A DNA stretch of 64,000 nucleotides, taken from contig JABAQN010000022.1 of assembly GCA_019187495.1 (NCBI GenBank), positions 105,842 through 169,841 of the forward strand, written 5' to 3'. This document shows positions 1 through 8,211 of the stretch, in pieces (positions within the stretch are counted from its first letter, which is position 1; every line of letters starts with the position of its first letter). A program made the position numbers and the translations under genes. Source of the DNA: Steroidobacteraceae bacterium (lineage in GTDB: Bacteria; Pseudomonadota; Gammaproteobacteria; Steroidobacterales; Steroidobacteraceae). The notes under the pieces were generated by a model, which was given only the letters and a program-made list of their open reading frames with translations, had not been told where the DNA came from and ran no database searches.

Positions 1-723
1 CATACGGTACGGCTTGACTATCTGAAGAAGTCAAGTGCCGCAGCCGCAGCCATGATCAGGGCGCTCGATCATGCAGGCTATGCCGTGCATCATCATCATC
101 AGTACGAGAATTGGTTTCTCGATTGCCCAGCTACCAGCTTCGATGAATATTTCGCTAAGCGCCCGTCGCGCTTGCGCAATACGGTTGAGCGCAAGAGTCG
201 TAAACTACAGAAATCCTACCAAGTCAAATTCGTGCTTTATGGCCAACGGCAGGAAGATCTTGACCAGGGTGTTCGCGATTATGTGGCCGTTTACAACTCG
301 AGCTGGAAGCAGCCCGAGCCACACCCGGAGTTTATTCCCGATCTGGCACGCCGACTCGCCGCAATAGACTGCTTGCGCCTCGGCGTTCTCTACGTGGACG
401 GGAAGCCCGCTGCGGCGCAGTTCTGGATCACTACCCGTACAGAAGCGTGCATTTACAAGCTCGCCTACGATGAGCAATTCTCGGAAATGTCGGTGGGCGC
501 AGTACTGTCGCGCGAAATGTTCCGGCAGGCGCTTGATGTCGACCACGTGACGCGCATCGACTATGGCGTGGGGTCCGAGGCGTACAAGCGCGAATGGATG
601 GCCGGAATGCAGGAAATATTCGGCATCCACGCTTATTCGCGTCAATCCCCCAGTGGAATCGCGCGAAATTTCGCGGCCCACCTGAAGACGCAAGCGAAGC
701 GACTGGCCATGCGCCCGCGTTGA
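1..723 (+). CDS. GNAT/FemAB-like acetyltransferase, 5' end cut by window
   Basis: The reading frame is open from base 1 without a stop, so the first ATG at 52 is probably internal and the gene begins outside the window. The visible 241 residues look like the C-terminal half of a GNAT/FemAB-like (BioF2-like) acyltransferase of the kind common in exopolysaccharide clusters: a basic stretch (about residues 55-70) followed by a strand-rich half with a GVLYVDGKPAAAQFWI-type motif and a final YGVGSEAYKREWM segment, which in this family lies at the acyl-donor fold. The terminal residues are basic. It faces the convergent TPR gene at 744. Function in polysaccharide or cell-envelope acylation is inferred from family and context; the substrate is unknown. 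Confidence 0.7.
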   Translation, partial: HTVRLDYLKKSSAAAAAMIRALDHAGYAVHHHHQYENWFLDCPATSFDEYFAKRPSRLRNTVERKSRKLQKSYQVKFVLYGQRQEDLDQGVRDYVAVYNSSWKQPEPHPEFIPDLARRLAAIDCLRLGVLYVDGKPAAAQFWITTRTEACIYKLAYDEQFSEMSVGAVLSREMFRQALDVDHVTRIDYGVGSEAYKREWMAGMQEIFGIHAYSRQSPSGIARNFAAHLKTQAKRLAMRPR

Positions 724-743
724 CTCGCGCCCGCACGACGGGG

Positions 744-1388
744 CTACTTTGCTTTTCTATTGCCCGAGGCTTCTGCTGCGGCGATCTTCCTCTTCAACCC
801 GGACAGGGGATAACCCCCGCCGTAGGCCACTTTCGCAAGCTGCTTGGCGCGCTCCAATTCACCTGTATCGACGAAGAACAATCCAGCGACATAGTTGATC
901 TCGATCGATTCTGGAGCCAGCCGGAGTGCCTTCTCATACTGCTCGCGCGCCTTCTCGCGCTCACCGGTCTTGTAGAGATAATTGGCGAAGATCACGTGCA
1001 CGGCCTCATCGTCGGGACGAAATGCGATAGCACGGTGGAAATAGCAATCCACGGACGGAATCGAATCATCGATCGGAATTCGCCCACCTTCGATCACGTA
1101 GCGCGCGATCGCGCTCAGCGCACGATGGTGATTCGGAAATGCCCGCAGTGTATATTTCAAATCGTCGAGTACCGTACCGGTGCTGCCGTGCCGCAGGGAC
1201 TCGACGTCTGGCGTGAAGTGGAAGGTCTCGACAATCGGCAGGTTATCCCGCTTGTTGACCGGGTCACGGTAATCGAACGGACCATATGCGTTCCGCAGCG
1301 TTCCGCAGCCGGGTACGTCCTGCGCCTGCAGCATTACGCTCCAAGCCAGCGAAACACAGGCGACAGCCATCAACGCAGCCAATCTCAC
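744..1388 (-). CDS. Exported tetratricopeptide-repeat protein
   Basis: A 214-residue protein with a hydrophobic N-terminal export signal ending near an Ala-Gln-Asp, then a conserved-looking module starting PGCGTL..YGPFDYR and containing FHFTPDVESL and YTLRAFPNHHRAL. Two or more TPR units follow (AIAFRPDDEAVHVIFANYLYKTG, then KALRLAPESIEINYVAGL). I prefer the GTG start at 1388, preceded by GGGAG at a good distance, because it gives a normal signal peptide; an in-frame ATG at 1442 would add 18 residues unlike a signal. Such short TPR proteins are often found beside exopolysaccharide genes, where they may scaffold periplasmic assembly. That role is inference; the TPR assignment is solid. Confidence 0.75.
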   Translation of the reverse strand: MRLAALMAVACVSLAWSVMLQAQDVPGCGTLRNAYGPFDYRDPVNKRDNLPIVETFHFTPDVESLRHGSTGTVLDDLKYTLRAFPNHHRALSAIARYVIEGGRIPIDDSIPSVDCYFHRAIAFRPDDEAVHVIFANYLYKTGEREKAREQYEKALRLAPESIEINYVAGLFFVDTGELERAKQLAKVAYGGGYPLSGLKRKIAAAEASGNRKAK

Positions 1389-1751
1389 GACGTCGCTCCC
1401 AGCGCCTCCGCCATAGCCCAGGGAGGATAATACCCATGGCAAGCCAGCAGTTGAAACTTAAAGCTTCTCGCGCCAGCTCAGATGAAGCTATCTTCCCGAT
1501 TGGCATAGTCCGGCCAGCCGCATTTCCCGCCACCCTGCGCGGCCACACCGGAAGCCGCCGCCGAACTGTGATCTGAGTCACCTTTGCGCCCCTTTTCATC
1601 TTCGCATGCGCTGGCAATGAACCGCCGACGGCCGTGACGCCGTCCTTGTCGTTGGATTGCGACATGGCCACCGCGTGCTTGCACCGATATAGTATGAACG
1701 GGGCGTGCTCGTTGCTTGCGCGTCGGCCACGAATCATCTGGAGAGCGGAAC
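1389..1751. other. Divergent intergenic region, 363 bp
   Basis: No convincing gene is present. The region must hold the promoters of the leftward TPR gene and of the rightward Tat-exported protein. A -10-like TATAGT is at 1688-1693 but I see no good -35 partner. A short inverted repeat (GACGGC/GCCGTC with a 6-nt gap) is near 1627-1644. A GGAGAG ribosome binding site sits just before the ATG at 1752. No sigma-54 -24/-12 pair with correct spacing was found. Confidence 0.5.
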
Positions 1752-2948
1752 ATGTCTACTCGCAGGAACTTCTTGATGACGTCAGTAGGACTGGTCAGTG
1801 CTGCGGCGCCATTGATGGGCAGATCGCAAGCACTCCCTTGCCCGCCGCCCCAAGTTTCTGCTGGTGCTACCAATCCCACCGCAACGGCCTGCACCTCCTC
1901 GAACATGCCTGCGTATATCGCGTCAATGTCCCCGTTCCAAGTGCGCTCGCTGATCGGCAACTATGCGCCTTCGAACGGCACGTCGACGCTGCGATCGCTC
2001 ATGCCTTCGATGTGGTCCGGCAACGACGACATCATGCGCCCGTGGAGCGGCGGTGCGAAATCCACAAGCGGCACGAAGATGTATGTGCACGGCGGCGGGC
2101 ACAGCGATTCTTCGAACAACAGCCTGACGAGCTTTGATTTTGCCGGCAATTCTCAACCGACGGGCTGGAGACTGGAGAATACCGGCCAGACCGGCGTGAC
2201 ATCGGACTTCGCGACCGGTTCGACCGGGGCACCGATATCCGTGCATACCTACGATGGCATGGTCGACATGGGGGCGGATTTGTACCGCTTCGGAGGTTCT
2301 TCCTATCCCTCGGGCGGCTTCACGGTACAGATGCTTCGCTACAACAAGGCGGCATCGACATGGACTCGCCTTCCGAACTGGGCATCGTCTGCGCCACAAT
2401 TCGCAGGTATGGCGGTCGGTAATCCCTCGACAGGAAAGATCCTGCTCATGGATCGTTTTGTAAGCTACTTTACGTACGCGTTTTACCGTGTTGCGACCAA
2501 CGACTGGTCGACGCGGCGCAACGCGTCGGCGCAATGGGTAGGAGATGGCAGCGCTGCGTTCGACCCGGTGACGAATACGGGGCTCGTTATCGGAGCCAAC
2601 AACGAGTCGGGCGTGTTCGCATTCTCGATAGGCATCAACTGGTCGGCCGAGACCATCACACAGACCGCACGATCCATAAATGGTATAGGTAGTGGTTGCG
2701 CGCTGATCTGGGATCCAACGCGCGCTTGCTACTGGTCCTTCGGCAGCAGCAACAACAATTCGACGCTCTTCGAAATCAACCCAACGACATTCGCGGTAAC
2801 GCCACACACGCTGACAGGGGATGCGCCGCTATTACCTGAGTCGAGTAGCCACGGACATTTTGGCCGATGGGTATTCCTGAACTCGTGGCGCGCAATAGGT
2901 TCAGTTTCGAGCCGCACTTCGCCGGCGTTTATTGTACGCTTGCCCTGA
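1752..2948 (+). CDS. Tat-exported beta-propeller (kelch/galactose-oxidase-like) protein
   Basis: A 398-residue protein that starts with a twin-arginine signal (TRRNFLM, then an Ala-rich hydrophobic core) and continues with a short leader containing PCPPPQVSAG and a second Cys 17 residues after the first. The mature part shows repeated kelch-like units (YDGMVDMGADLYRFGG, then TVQMLRYNKAASTWTRLPNW and TNDWSTRR), typical of galactose-oxidase-like beta-propellers. GGAGAG precedes the ATG at a good distance; an upstream in-frame ATG at 1716 would bury the signal. A role in binding or modifying the extracellular polysaccharide is inferred from location between glycan genes. The N-terminal leader is shared with the protein at 12949-14133. 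Neither known catalytic tyrosine-cysteine pair nor a named family could be confirmed. Confidence 0.7.
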   Translation: MSTRRNFLMTSVGLVSAAAPLMGRSQALPCPPPQVSAGATNPTATACTSSNMPAYIASMSPFQVRSLIGNYAPSNGTSTLRSLMPSMWSGNDDIMRPWSGGAKSTSGTKMYVHGGGHSDSSNNSLTSFDFAGNSQPTGWRLENTGQTGVTSDFATGSTGAPISVHTYDGMVDMGADLYRFGGSSYPSGGFTVQMLRYNKAASTWTRLPNWASSAPQFAGMAVGNPSTGKILLMDRFVSYFTYAFYRVATNDWSTRRNASAQWVGDGSAAFDPVTNTGLVIGANNESGVFAFSIGINWSAETITQTARSINGIGSGCALIWDPTRACYWSFGSSNNNSTLFEINPTTFAVTPHTLTGDAPLLPESSSHGHFGRWVFLNSWRAIGSVSSRTSPAFIVRLP

Positions 2949-2954
2949 TACGCT

Positions 2955-4256
2955 TCAGGGCTGCCCGACGACCTTCTGCGTCACCGGTCCCGCGGCGATG
3001 GTCGGCATAGCTCTGAGACTTGCAAGGAGCGCCAGTAACCAGATCTGGACCTCCGACTTGAGGAAATCCGCAAACTGTCCGCCGATGAAGACGACTACCA
3101 GACCACCGCAGACAGCGGTCATCAGGCTGACGTGCATTAGCGGCCGCTTGAGCATTGCCCAGCGACGGGCGAGCAAGCAGCACTTGCACACCCACAGCCA
3201 AAGCAGTGCGAACAGAATCGCACCCGGGAGACCCTGCTCGACCAGTGTACTGATGAACGTGTTGTGCGAGGAACGCGCGCCCGTCTGATCCAAGTAGATC
3301 GGATCCAGGTAGGCAGGGCTCAGCACGGCGAATCCTCGATGGCCGACGCCCAGCGGATGCGCAGCAAACATGTGCACTCCGGCTTTCATCTGCACGATCC
3401 GGCCTTCGGCGCTATTGTCGATATTCTCGTCCTGCTTGACCGCCGATTCAATCGTCTGCATGCGCGCCCAGAACGTGTCGGACGCCACGACGCCGAAAGC
3501 CAAAACACCGACGATCGCGAGTCCATAGAACAGCCTGGTGTTCTCACGCGGACGCAGCGCAAATATCGTCAGCCCACCCATGAACAGCGCCAGGAAGGCG
3601 CCGCGGCTGCCCGTCTTGACAACCATGTTGAGAATGAGAGGAGCGGAGAGAATCGCCAAATAGCGCCGCCAGTCGCGCAGAGCAAAAATCAGCATGGCGC
3701 TGACAACTGCGATGGCCGCCGCGTGCATACCGAGCGTGTTGGAGTCGTCGATGCCCGGCCCGCCGACGCCATCGAGTCTTCCTCCCGGCGCATCCGTACC
3801 GAGCGCGATCAGGCCGAGATAGAAACAGCCGATTACGTGCGCCAGCAGAAAATCCCTTGCGAGTTCCGGCCTATCGATAAGCCGGTACACCATGTAATAA
3901 ACGATGATGTATTTCGTAAATATGAAAGCGCATTCGAAATGTAGCGCCGGATCCAGCGCCCACGGACTCTGAATCCAGAGCCAAGTGGAATAGGCGACCA
4001 GGAACGCGGCGGGAAACGACTTGTGCCAGGAAGGCCGCGCCGGGTCCGGCTTGAGGCGCAGCATAGCGACCGCCGTGACGATGGCCGCGAGTTGCGACCA
4101 GCGCAAGTCGGGCAGTCCCTGCCCCCACCATCGACTCGGGGCATCCAGGTAGAACACCGCAATATAGGTGTACAGCCCATAGATCGGATTTCGGAACAGC
4201 GCGAGGCCGAGGCCCGTAATGAAGCATGCCAGGAATACGGTCGCGGTCAGGGACAT
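2955..4256 (-). CDS. Putative O-glycosylation ligase, XrtA-associated (TIGR03097-like)
   Basis: A 433-residue polytopic inner-membrane protein (roughly ten hydrophobic segments) of the Wzy/O-antigen-ligase superfamily. The hallmark of that family is a large periplasmic loop near the C-terminal half; here it carries NSAEGRIVQMKAG, HPLGVGHRGF and RSSHNTFISTLVEQGLPG, matching the conserved Arg/His and SHN motifs of polysaccharide polymerases and ligases. The start ATG at 4256 overlaps the upstream hydrolase by 10 nt, indicating translational coupling. The XrtA-associated subgroup is expected to transfer or polymerise a lipid-linked glycan in the periplasm, possibly onto sorted proteins; that substrate is not proven by sequence. 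It ends 6 nt from the convergent propeller gene. Confidence 0.8.
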   Translation of the reverse strand: MSLTATVFLACFITGLGLALFRNPIYGLYTYIAVFYLDAPSRWWGQGLPDLRWSQLAAIVTAVAMLRLKPDPARPSWHKSFPAAFLVAYSTWLWIQSPWALDPALHFECAFIFTKYIIVYYMVYRLIDRPELARDFLLAHVIGCFYLGLIALGTDAPGGRLDGVGGPGIDDSNTLGMHAAAIAVVSAMLIFALRDWRRYLAILSAPLILNMVVKTGSRGAFLALFMGGLTIFALRPRENTRLFYGLAIVGVLAFGVVASDTFWARMQTIESAVKQDENIDNSAEGRIVQMKAGVHMFAAHPLGVGHRGFAVLSPAYLDPIYLDQTGARSSHNTFISTLVEQGLPGAILFALLWLWVCKCCLLARRWAMLKRPLMHVSLMTAVCGGLVVVFIGGQFADFLKSEVQIWLLALLASLRAMPTIAAGPVTQKVVGQP

Positions 4257-5110
4257 GAGCCGCTTCCAAACTGCTTCGCGAGCCAACGGCCGCAGCGCTG
4301 ATTTAATTGCTCGAGATGGGGGCCGCCCGAGAAGGTGTGGTCGGCATCGGCCATGTCCACAATTTCGACGCTCGGCCGAGACAGCGCGTCTTTCCAGGCT
4401 CGGTCGCGGCGGCAAAGAGCCCGAAACTCGTCTGCGGTCAGGTCGCGGCCGCTTTGCACGACCATCACCGGCCCCGTGAACTGTGCAAGACCCGCACGCA
4501 TGGAATCGATATAACCTGATGGCTCCGTATGATTTGGGCGCTGGACCGCTCGCTTGAGATTGCCGATCAGCGCCCCGAGCGACCTGAAGAAATCGAAGTC
4601 GCCCCCCACCAACTTGCGCCAGAAGTCGACTTGACGCAGCCTTGAAGTGTAGTAGCGCTTGACGACCACTTCGGCCTCCGACCGTGCGGACCTCACCCAC
4701 GGATTTATCAAGACAAGCCCTACGACCCTTGCGTCACTGCCGCAATATGCGAGGGCCGCGGAAGCCGCATCGCAGAGCCCAAACAGTACGATACCTCGCC
4801 GCGGGTGACAGGTGCGGTACAGGGCGTCTATCGCAGATCTGATGTCGCTCGAAATGTGCTCGAAACCCTTGAATTCTCCTTCGCTGTCGCCCATGCCGCG
4901 ATAGTCGAACCGCAGCACAGGGTAGCCCGCCGCCGCCATCGAGCGTGCGCTCGAGACGAACTGCCGGTGACTGCCGACGCGGTACTGCGGCCCGCCGACG
5001 ACAACCAGAACAGCTACCTCGAATGGACCCGCAGCAGCGCGATGGAGTATGCCCACGAGAGTGCTCCCCTCGCACGGGAACAACAGCGGCTCTTCGATAC
5101 CCTCGCTCAC
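4247..5110 (-). CDS. XrtA-associated alpha/beta hydrolase 1 (TIGR03100-like)
   Basis: A 287-residue alpha/beta-hydrolase without a signal peptide, thus cytoplasmic. It shows the oxyanion-region VVGGPQYRVGSHRQF, the strand RFDYRGMGDSEG and a nucleophile-elbow region GLCDAASAAL, followed by an acid region (VVQSGRDL) and a His near ADADHTFSG. It lies between hydrolase 2 and the ligase, overlapping the former by 4 nt and the latter by 10 nt. Pairs of hydrolases of this type accompany exosortase A loci; the substrate is unknown, and an acyl-carrier or glycan-ester substrate is plausible because an ACP gene heads the same operon. Confidence 0.85.
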   Translation of the reverse strand: MSEGIEEPLLFPCEGSTLVGILHRAAAGPFEVAVLVVVGGPQYRVGSHRQFVSSARSMAAAGYPVLRFDYRGMGDSEGEFKGFEHISSDIRSAIDALYRTCHPRRGIVLFGLCDAASAALAYCGSDARVVGLVLINPWVRSARSEAEVVVKRYYTSRLRQVDFWRKLVGGDFDFFRSLGALIGNLKRAVQRPNHTEPSGYIDSMRAGLAQFTGPVMVVQSGRDLTADEFRALCRRDRAWKDALSRPSVEIVDMADADHTFSGGPHLEQLNQRCGRWLAKQFGSGSCP

Positions 5111-5910
5111 GAAGCCGCCACCAGTGCGGGATTCGTCACGATCTCGGTCGCCATCCAGAATGGCTCACCCGTCACCTGCATGTGCTCGACCTTGCAGCCG
5201 ATCGCGCGCGCCTTGTCGATCGCACGCTGCGTGCCCGGCGCCATGGGAGCAGTCGCGTCGGCCACCACGTCGAGCCAACGAATCGGCGCGAAAGATGGAG
5301 TTAGCGCCGCCGCCAGATCGAGGGTTTCGAGATCCGCGCACAATGCGCCTGAAAGCGTGTACCCAGCAACTTCCACGGTCTTCCCGGCCTGCAATCTGGC
5401 TCGCAGTTCGGCGACCGTTTCGTTGCGGTCCTGCTCCATGCGCGATGCCATCACGCGCACGCGCAGGAACTGATCGATCATGCGCGCACCATTCATCACC
5501 GGCTGCCAGAAGACGGCGTGCGAGAGATCCAAATCGCGCTGCCGGGCCAGCAATGCTGCCAGTATCGCGCCCATCCGGATGCCGAGCATCGAAGTCACGC
5601 GCCAGCCCTGGGTCGCGCTCCACTCGGCAGCGGCAGCGAGATTTTCGATCCAGCTTGCGACACGCGCCGCGGCGAACTCACCGTCGCTGTCCCCGGTCCC
5701 GAAAAGATCGATGCAGAGTACGCCCCTGCCCCTGCTGCGCTCGTGGCGCGCGAAATCCGTAACGAGCTTGCGGCTCTTGTTCATCTCCTCGGCAAACGGC
5801 GGCACGACCAGCACACACTCACCGCTGTTCTGGGTGGGCGTACGCAGCAGCGCGAACAGGCGATGGCCTGCTTCTCCGATGAACTCCGCACGCACGCCGC
5901 CTGCGATCAC
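5107..5910 (-). CDS. XrtA-associated hydrolase 2 (TIGR03101-like)
   Basis: A 267-residue protein of the second exosortase-A-associated hydrolase family. It carries the N-terminal VLVVPPFAEEMNKSR signature, the DLFGTGDSDGEF strand-loop and a GIRMGAIL elbow in which the usual nucleophile is not obvious, so it may be a degenerate alpha/beta-hydrolase or use a different residue. It overlaps the ACP gene upstream and hydrolase 1 downstream by 4 nt each (ATGA-type), indicating a tightly coupled operon of ACP, hydrolase 2, hydrolase 1 and ligase. Function in glycolipid or acyl metabolism is inferred only from this context. Confidence 0.85.
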   Translation of the reverse strand: MIAGGVRAEFIGEAGHRLFALLRTPTQNSGECVLVVPPFAEEMNKSRKLVTDFARHERSRGRGVLCIDLFGTGDSDGEFAAARVASWIENLAAAAEWSATQGWRVTSMLGIRMGAILAALLARQRDLDLSHAVFWQPVMNGARMIDQFLRVRVMASRMEQDRNETVAELRARLQAGKTVEVAGYTLSGALCADLETLDLAAALTPSFAPIRWLDVVADATAPMAPGTQRAIDKARAIGCKVEHMQVTGEPFWMATEIVTNPALVAAS

Positions 5911-6158
5911 TGGCCGAGCTTGTCTGCCAGGAAGCGGGCGAGCGTGCCGACCGTCGCAAATGTGTCCGCCGATATCTCATCGTCCTCGACCCGGATGTCG
6001 TACTGCTCCTCCATCATCGTGATCACGGTGACTACCGCCATTGAATCGAGCTCGGCAATGGCGCCAAGCAGCGCGCTGCCTTCGGTGAGTCGATCTGCCC
6101 GCTCGCCTAGCTGCAGGGCCGATTTGAGCAGGTTCCTGACGCCATCCACGGTATCCAA
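5907..6158 (-). CDS. Acyl carrier protein, XrtA-associated
   Basis: An 83-residue acidic protein with the phosphopantetheine attachment motif LDSMAV (Ser39), the rest fitting a four-helix ACP fold. It is the first gene of the ACP-hydrolase-hydrolase-ligase operon and overlaps hydrolase 2 by 4 nt. Dedicated ACPs occur in exosortase A loci and probably deliver an acyl group for glycan or lipid decoration; the acyl group is unknown. The next gene on the other side starts divergently at 6271, so 6159-6270 should hold both promoters. Confidence 0.85.
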   Translation of the reverse strand: MDTVDGVRNLLKSALQLGERADRLTEGSALLGAIAELDSMAVVTVITMMEEQYDIRVEDDEISADTFATVGTLARFLADKLGQ

Positions 6159-6270
6159 GGGAAGTTTCTCCTATTGTCGAACGGACATATTGTAGCGACT
6201 GCGACCTGGTCGACCGCACACTGGTTCAAAGTTTGCTAAGGTTCACTGTTGCACGGTTGAGCGGTACTGA

Positions 6271-8079
6271 ATGAGCCAGATTTTCGGTTATGTGGGCCGG
6301 TGGAGCACGTTCGACCCGGCCGTTTTGCGCCAACATTTGCCCGAGCACCTCGGTACCAGCGAGATCATCCCCTTCCCGGCGCTGATCGCCGCCCGGGAGA
6401 CGGCACGCAGCGGCAACCTGCTGGTCGCTCTCCGCGGCCAGCCTGTCTGGGCGCGCGACGGCCGCTATACGCGGGACGGCGCCGACTGCGAGGGCATACT
6501 TGCGGCCTACGCAGCACAGGGCCCGAAATTGCTCGATGGCCTGCGTGGCCGGTTCGCAGTCACAATCATCGACGGCGATCGCCGGCGCGTCTCGCTCGCG
6601 ATCGACCCGATGGGCATCGAACGAATGTGCTGGGCAGTCGTTGGTGGGGGCCTCGTGTTCGGCGACTCCGCCGAGGCAATCGCCAATTTCCCGCCGCTGC
6701 GTGCGTCGCTGCGCGCTCAGGCCGTGCATGACTTCCTGCTGATGCACATGATTCCCGCGCCGGACACTGCCTTCGACGGCGTGCACAAGCTCGAGCCGGG
6801 CATGAAGCTCGTATTCGAGGATGGCCGTGCGAGCTTGGACCGGTACTGGACACCACAATTCAGCGAGCACCGCAGCGAGTCACCGGAAGCGTTGAAGAAA
6901 GGCCTGCGCGACACGCTCGATGCCGCAGTCGCGGGCTGCAGACCTGACGCCCAAACGGGGGCATTCCTGAGCGGCGGCCTCGACAGCTCCACGGTCGCCG
7001 GCGTACTCGGCAAGGTCAGTGGGCGGCCGCCCCGTACCTTCTCGATCGGCTTCGGCGTCGAGTCGCATGACGAGATTCGCTACGCACGAATCTCCGCGAA
7101 ACACTTCGGCTGCGATGCCACCGAGTACAACGTCACGGCCGATGATATCGTGATGGCCTTCGACCGGATCGCCTCGGCCTACGATGAGCCGTTCGGCAAT
7201 TCCTCCGCCGTACCAACCCTGTTCTGTGCGCAGCTCGCCGCCGAGGCGGGCATCAGCCACCTGCTGGCCGGTGACGGCGGCGATGAGTTGTTCGGAGGTA
7301 ACGAACGGTATGCCAAGCAGCAAGTTTTCGAAACCTACGGCCGGATTCCGGCCTGGGCCCGGCGCGGCATCCTGGAACCGTTAAGTGGCCGGATCGCGCC
7401 CGAGAGCCCCATCACGCCGCTGCGCAAGCTGCGCAGCTACATCGATCAGGCGCGCATTCCGCTGCCGGAACGACTCGAAACCTGGAACTTGTTCTACCGC
7501 ACACCGCAAGCCGAAATCTTCGAGCCGGAGTTCGTGGCCAATATCGATGCACGCCGGCCCATCGAAGCAATGGCACGTGTTTATCACGGGGTGCCGGAGT
7601 GCACGCTGCTGAACCGCATGCTGCATTACGACTGGCACTTCACGCTCGCCGACAGCGACCTGCGAAAAGTGATCACGATGTGTGATCTGGCCGGCGTGCA
7701 GGTGTCGTTCCCGATGCTGGATGCCGAGCTGATCGACCTTTCCGTGCGCGTGCCGACGCGCGCGAAGATGGAAGGCCGCGAGCTGCGCAGCTTCTACAAA
7801 CGGGCGTTGTCCGGCTTCCTGCCCCAAGCAGTCATCGACAAGCAGAAGCACGGCTTCGGGCTGCCGTTCGGCGAATGGCTCAAGGAACACGCGGCGCTAC
7901 GCGAACTGATTTTCGGCCACCTGCAGCGACTCGGTCGGCGCGGCATCGTCAAGCAATCCTTCCTCGACAGGATTGTCAACGAGCATGCCGCCGGCGACTC
8001 CGGCTACTACGGCTACGCGATATGGGACTTCGCGATGTTCGAGGCCTGGCTCGCGGCGCACCGGCCTCGGGGAATCTGA
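6271..8079 (+). CDS. Asparagine-synthase-like protein lacking the glutaminase cysteine
   Basis: A 602-residue protein with a class II glutamine-amidotransferase-like N-terminal half and an asparagine-synthase C-terminal half (PP-loop SGGLDSS at residues 234-240; later LLAGDGGDELFGG). In active glutaminases the residue after the initiator Met is Cys; here the protein begins Met-Ser-Gln-Ile-Phe-Gly-Tyr, so the nucleophile is absent. The synthase half keeps the ATP-binding motifs and a KQKHGFGLPFGEWL motif typical of the family. It may therefore use free ammonia, an amine donor, or catalyse a beta-lactam-synthetase-like adenylation. It leads the plus-strand block with the formyltransferase fusion and glycosyltransferase; amidation of a polysaccharide sugar acid is a reasonable but unproven role. 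Confidence 0.8.
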   Translation: MSQIFGYVGRWSTFDPAVLRQHLPEHLGTSEIIPFPALIAARETARSGNLLVALRGQPVWARDGRYTRDGADCEGILAAYAAQGPKLLDGLRGRFAVTIIDGDRRRVSLAIDPMGIERMCWAVVGGGLVFGDSAEAIANFPPLRASLRAQAVHDFLLMHMIPAPDTAFDGVHKLEPGMKLVFEDGRASLDRYWTPQFSEHRSESPEALKKGLRDTLDAAVAGCRPDAQTGAFLSGGLDSSTVAGVLGKVSGRPPRTFSIGFGVESHDEIRYARISAKHFGCDATEYNVTADDIVMAFDRIASAYDEPFGNSSAVPTLFCAQLAAEAGISHLLAGDGGDELFGGNERYAKQQVFETYGRIPAWARRGILEPLSGRIAPESPITPLRKLRSYIDQARIPLPERLETWNLFYRTPQAEIFEPEFVANIDARRPIEAMARVYHGVPECTLLNRMLHYDWHFTLADSDLRKVITMCDLAGVQVSFPMLDAELIDLSVRVPTRAKMEGRELRSFYKRALSGFLPQAVIDKQKHGFGLPFGEWLKEHAALRELIFGHLQRLGRRGIVKQSFLDRIVNEHAAGDSGYYGYAIWDFAMFEAWLAAHRPRGI

Positions 8080-8211
8080 CCTGCATGGTGGCGCCCCGTG
8101 GATTGCACGATGGGTGATAGTCAAACAAAAGCGCGTTTGCTAACTTCGTCGCCTCATCCGCGCGCCGGATTTACCGCTATATCTGTGTAGAACGTCCCCT
8201 TCAGCTCGAGT

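Noticed and set aside
82..105. His-rich run in the first protein as a metal-binding tag
   Set aside because: Four adjacent His residues occur in a normal acetyltransferase N-terminal region; no other metal motif supports it.
594..1430. Plus-strand open frame opposite the TPR gene
   Set aside because: It overlaps the end of the acetyltransferase and the whole TPR gene on the other strand; its translation is of shadow composition.
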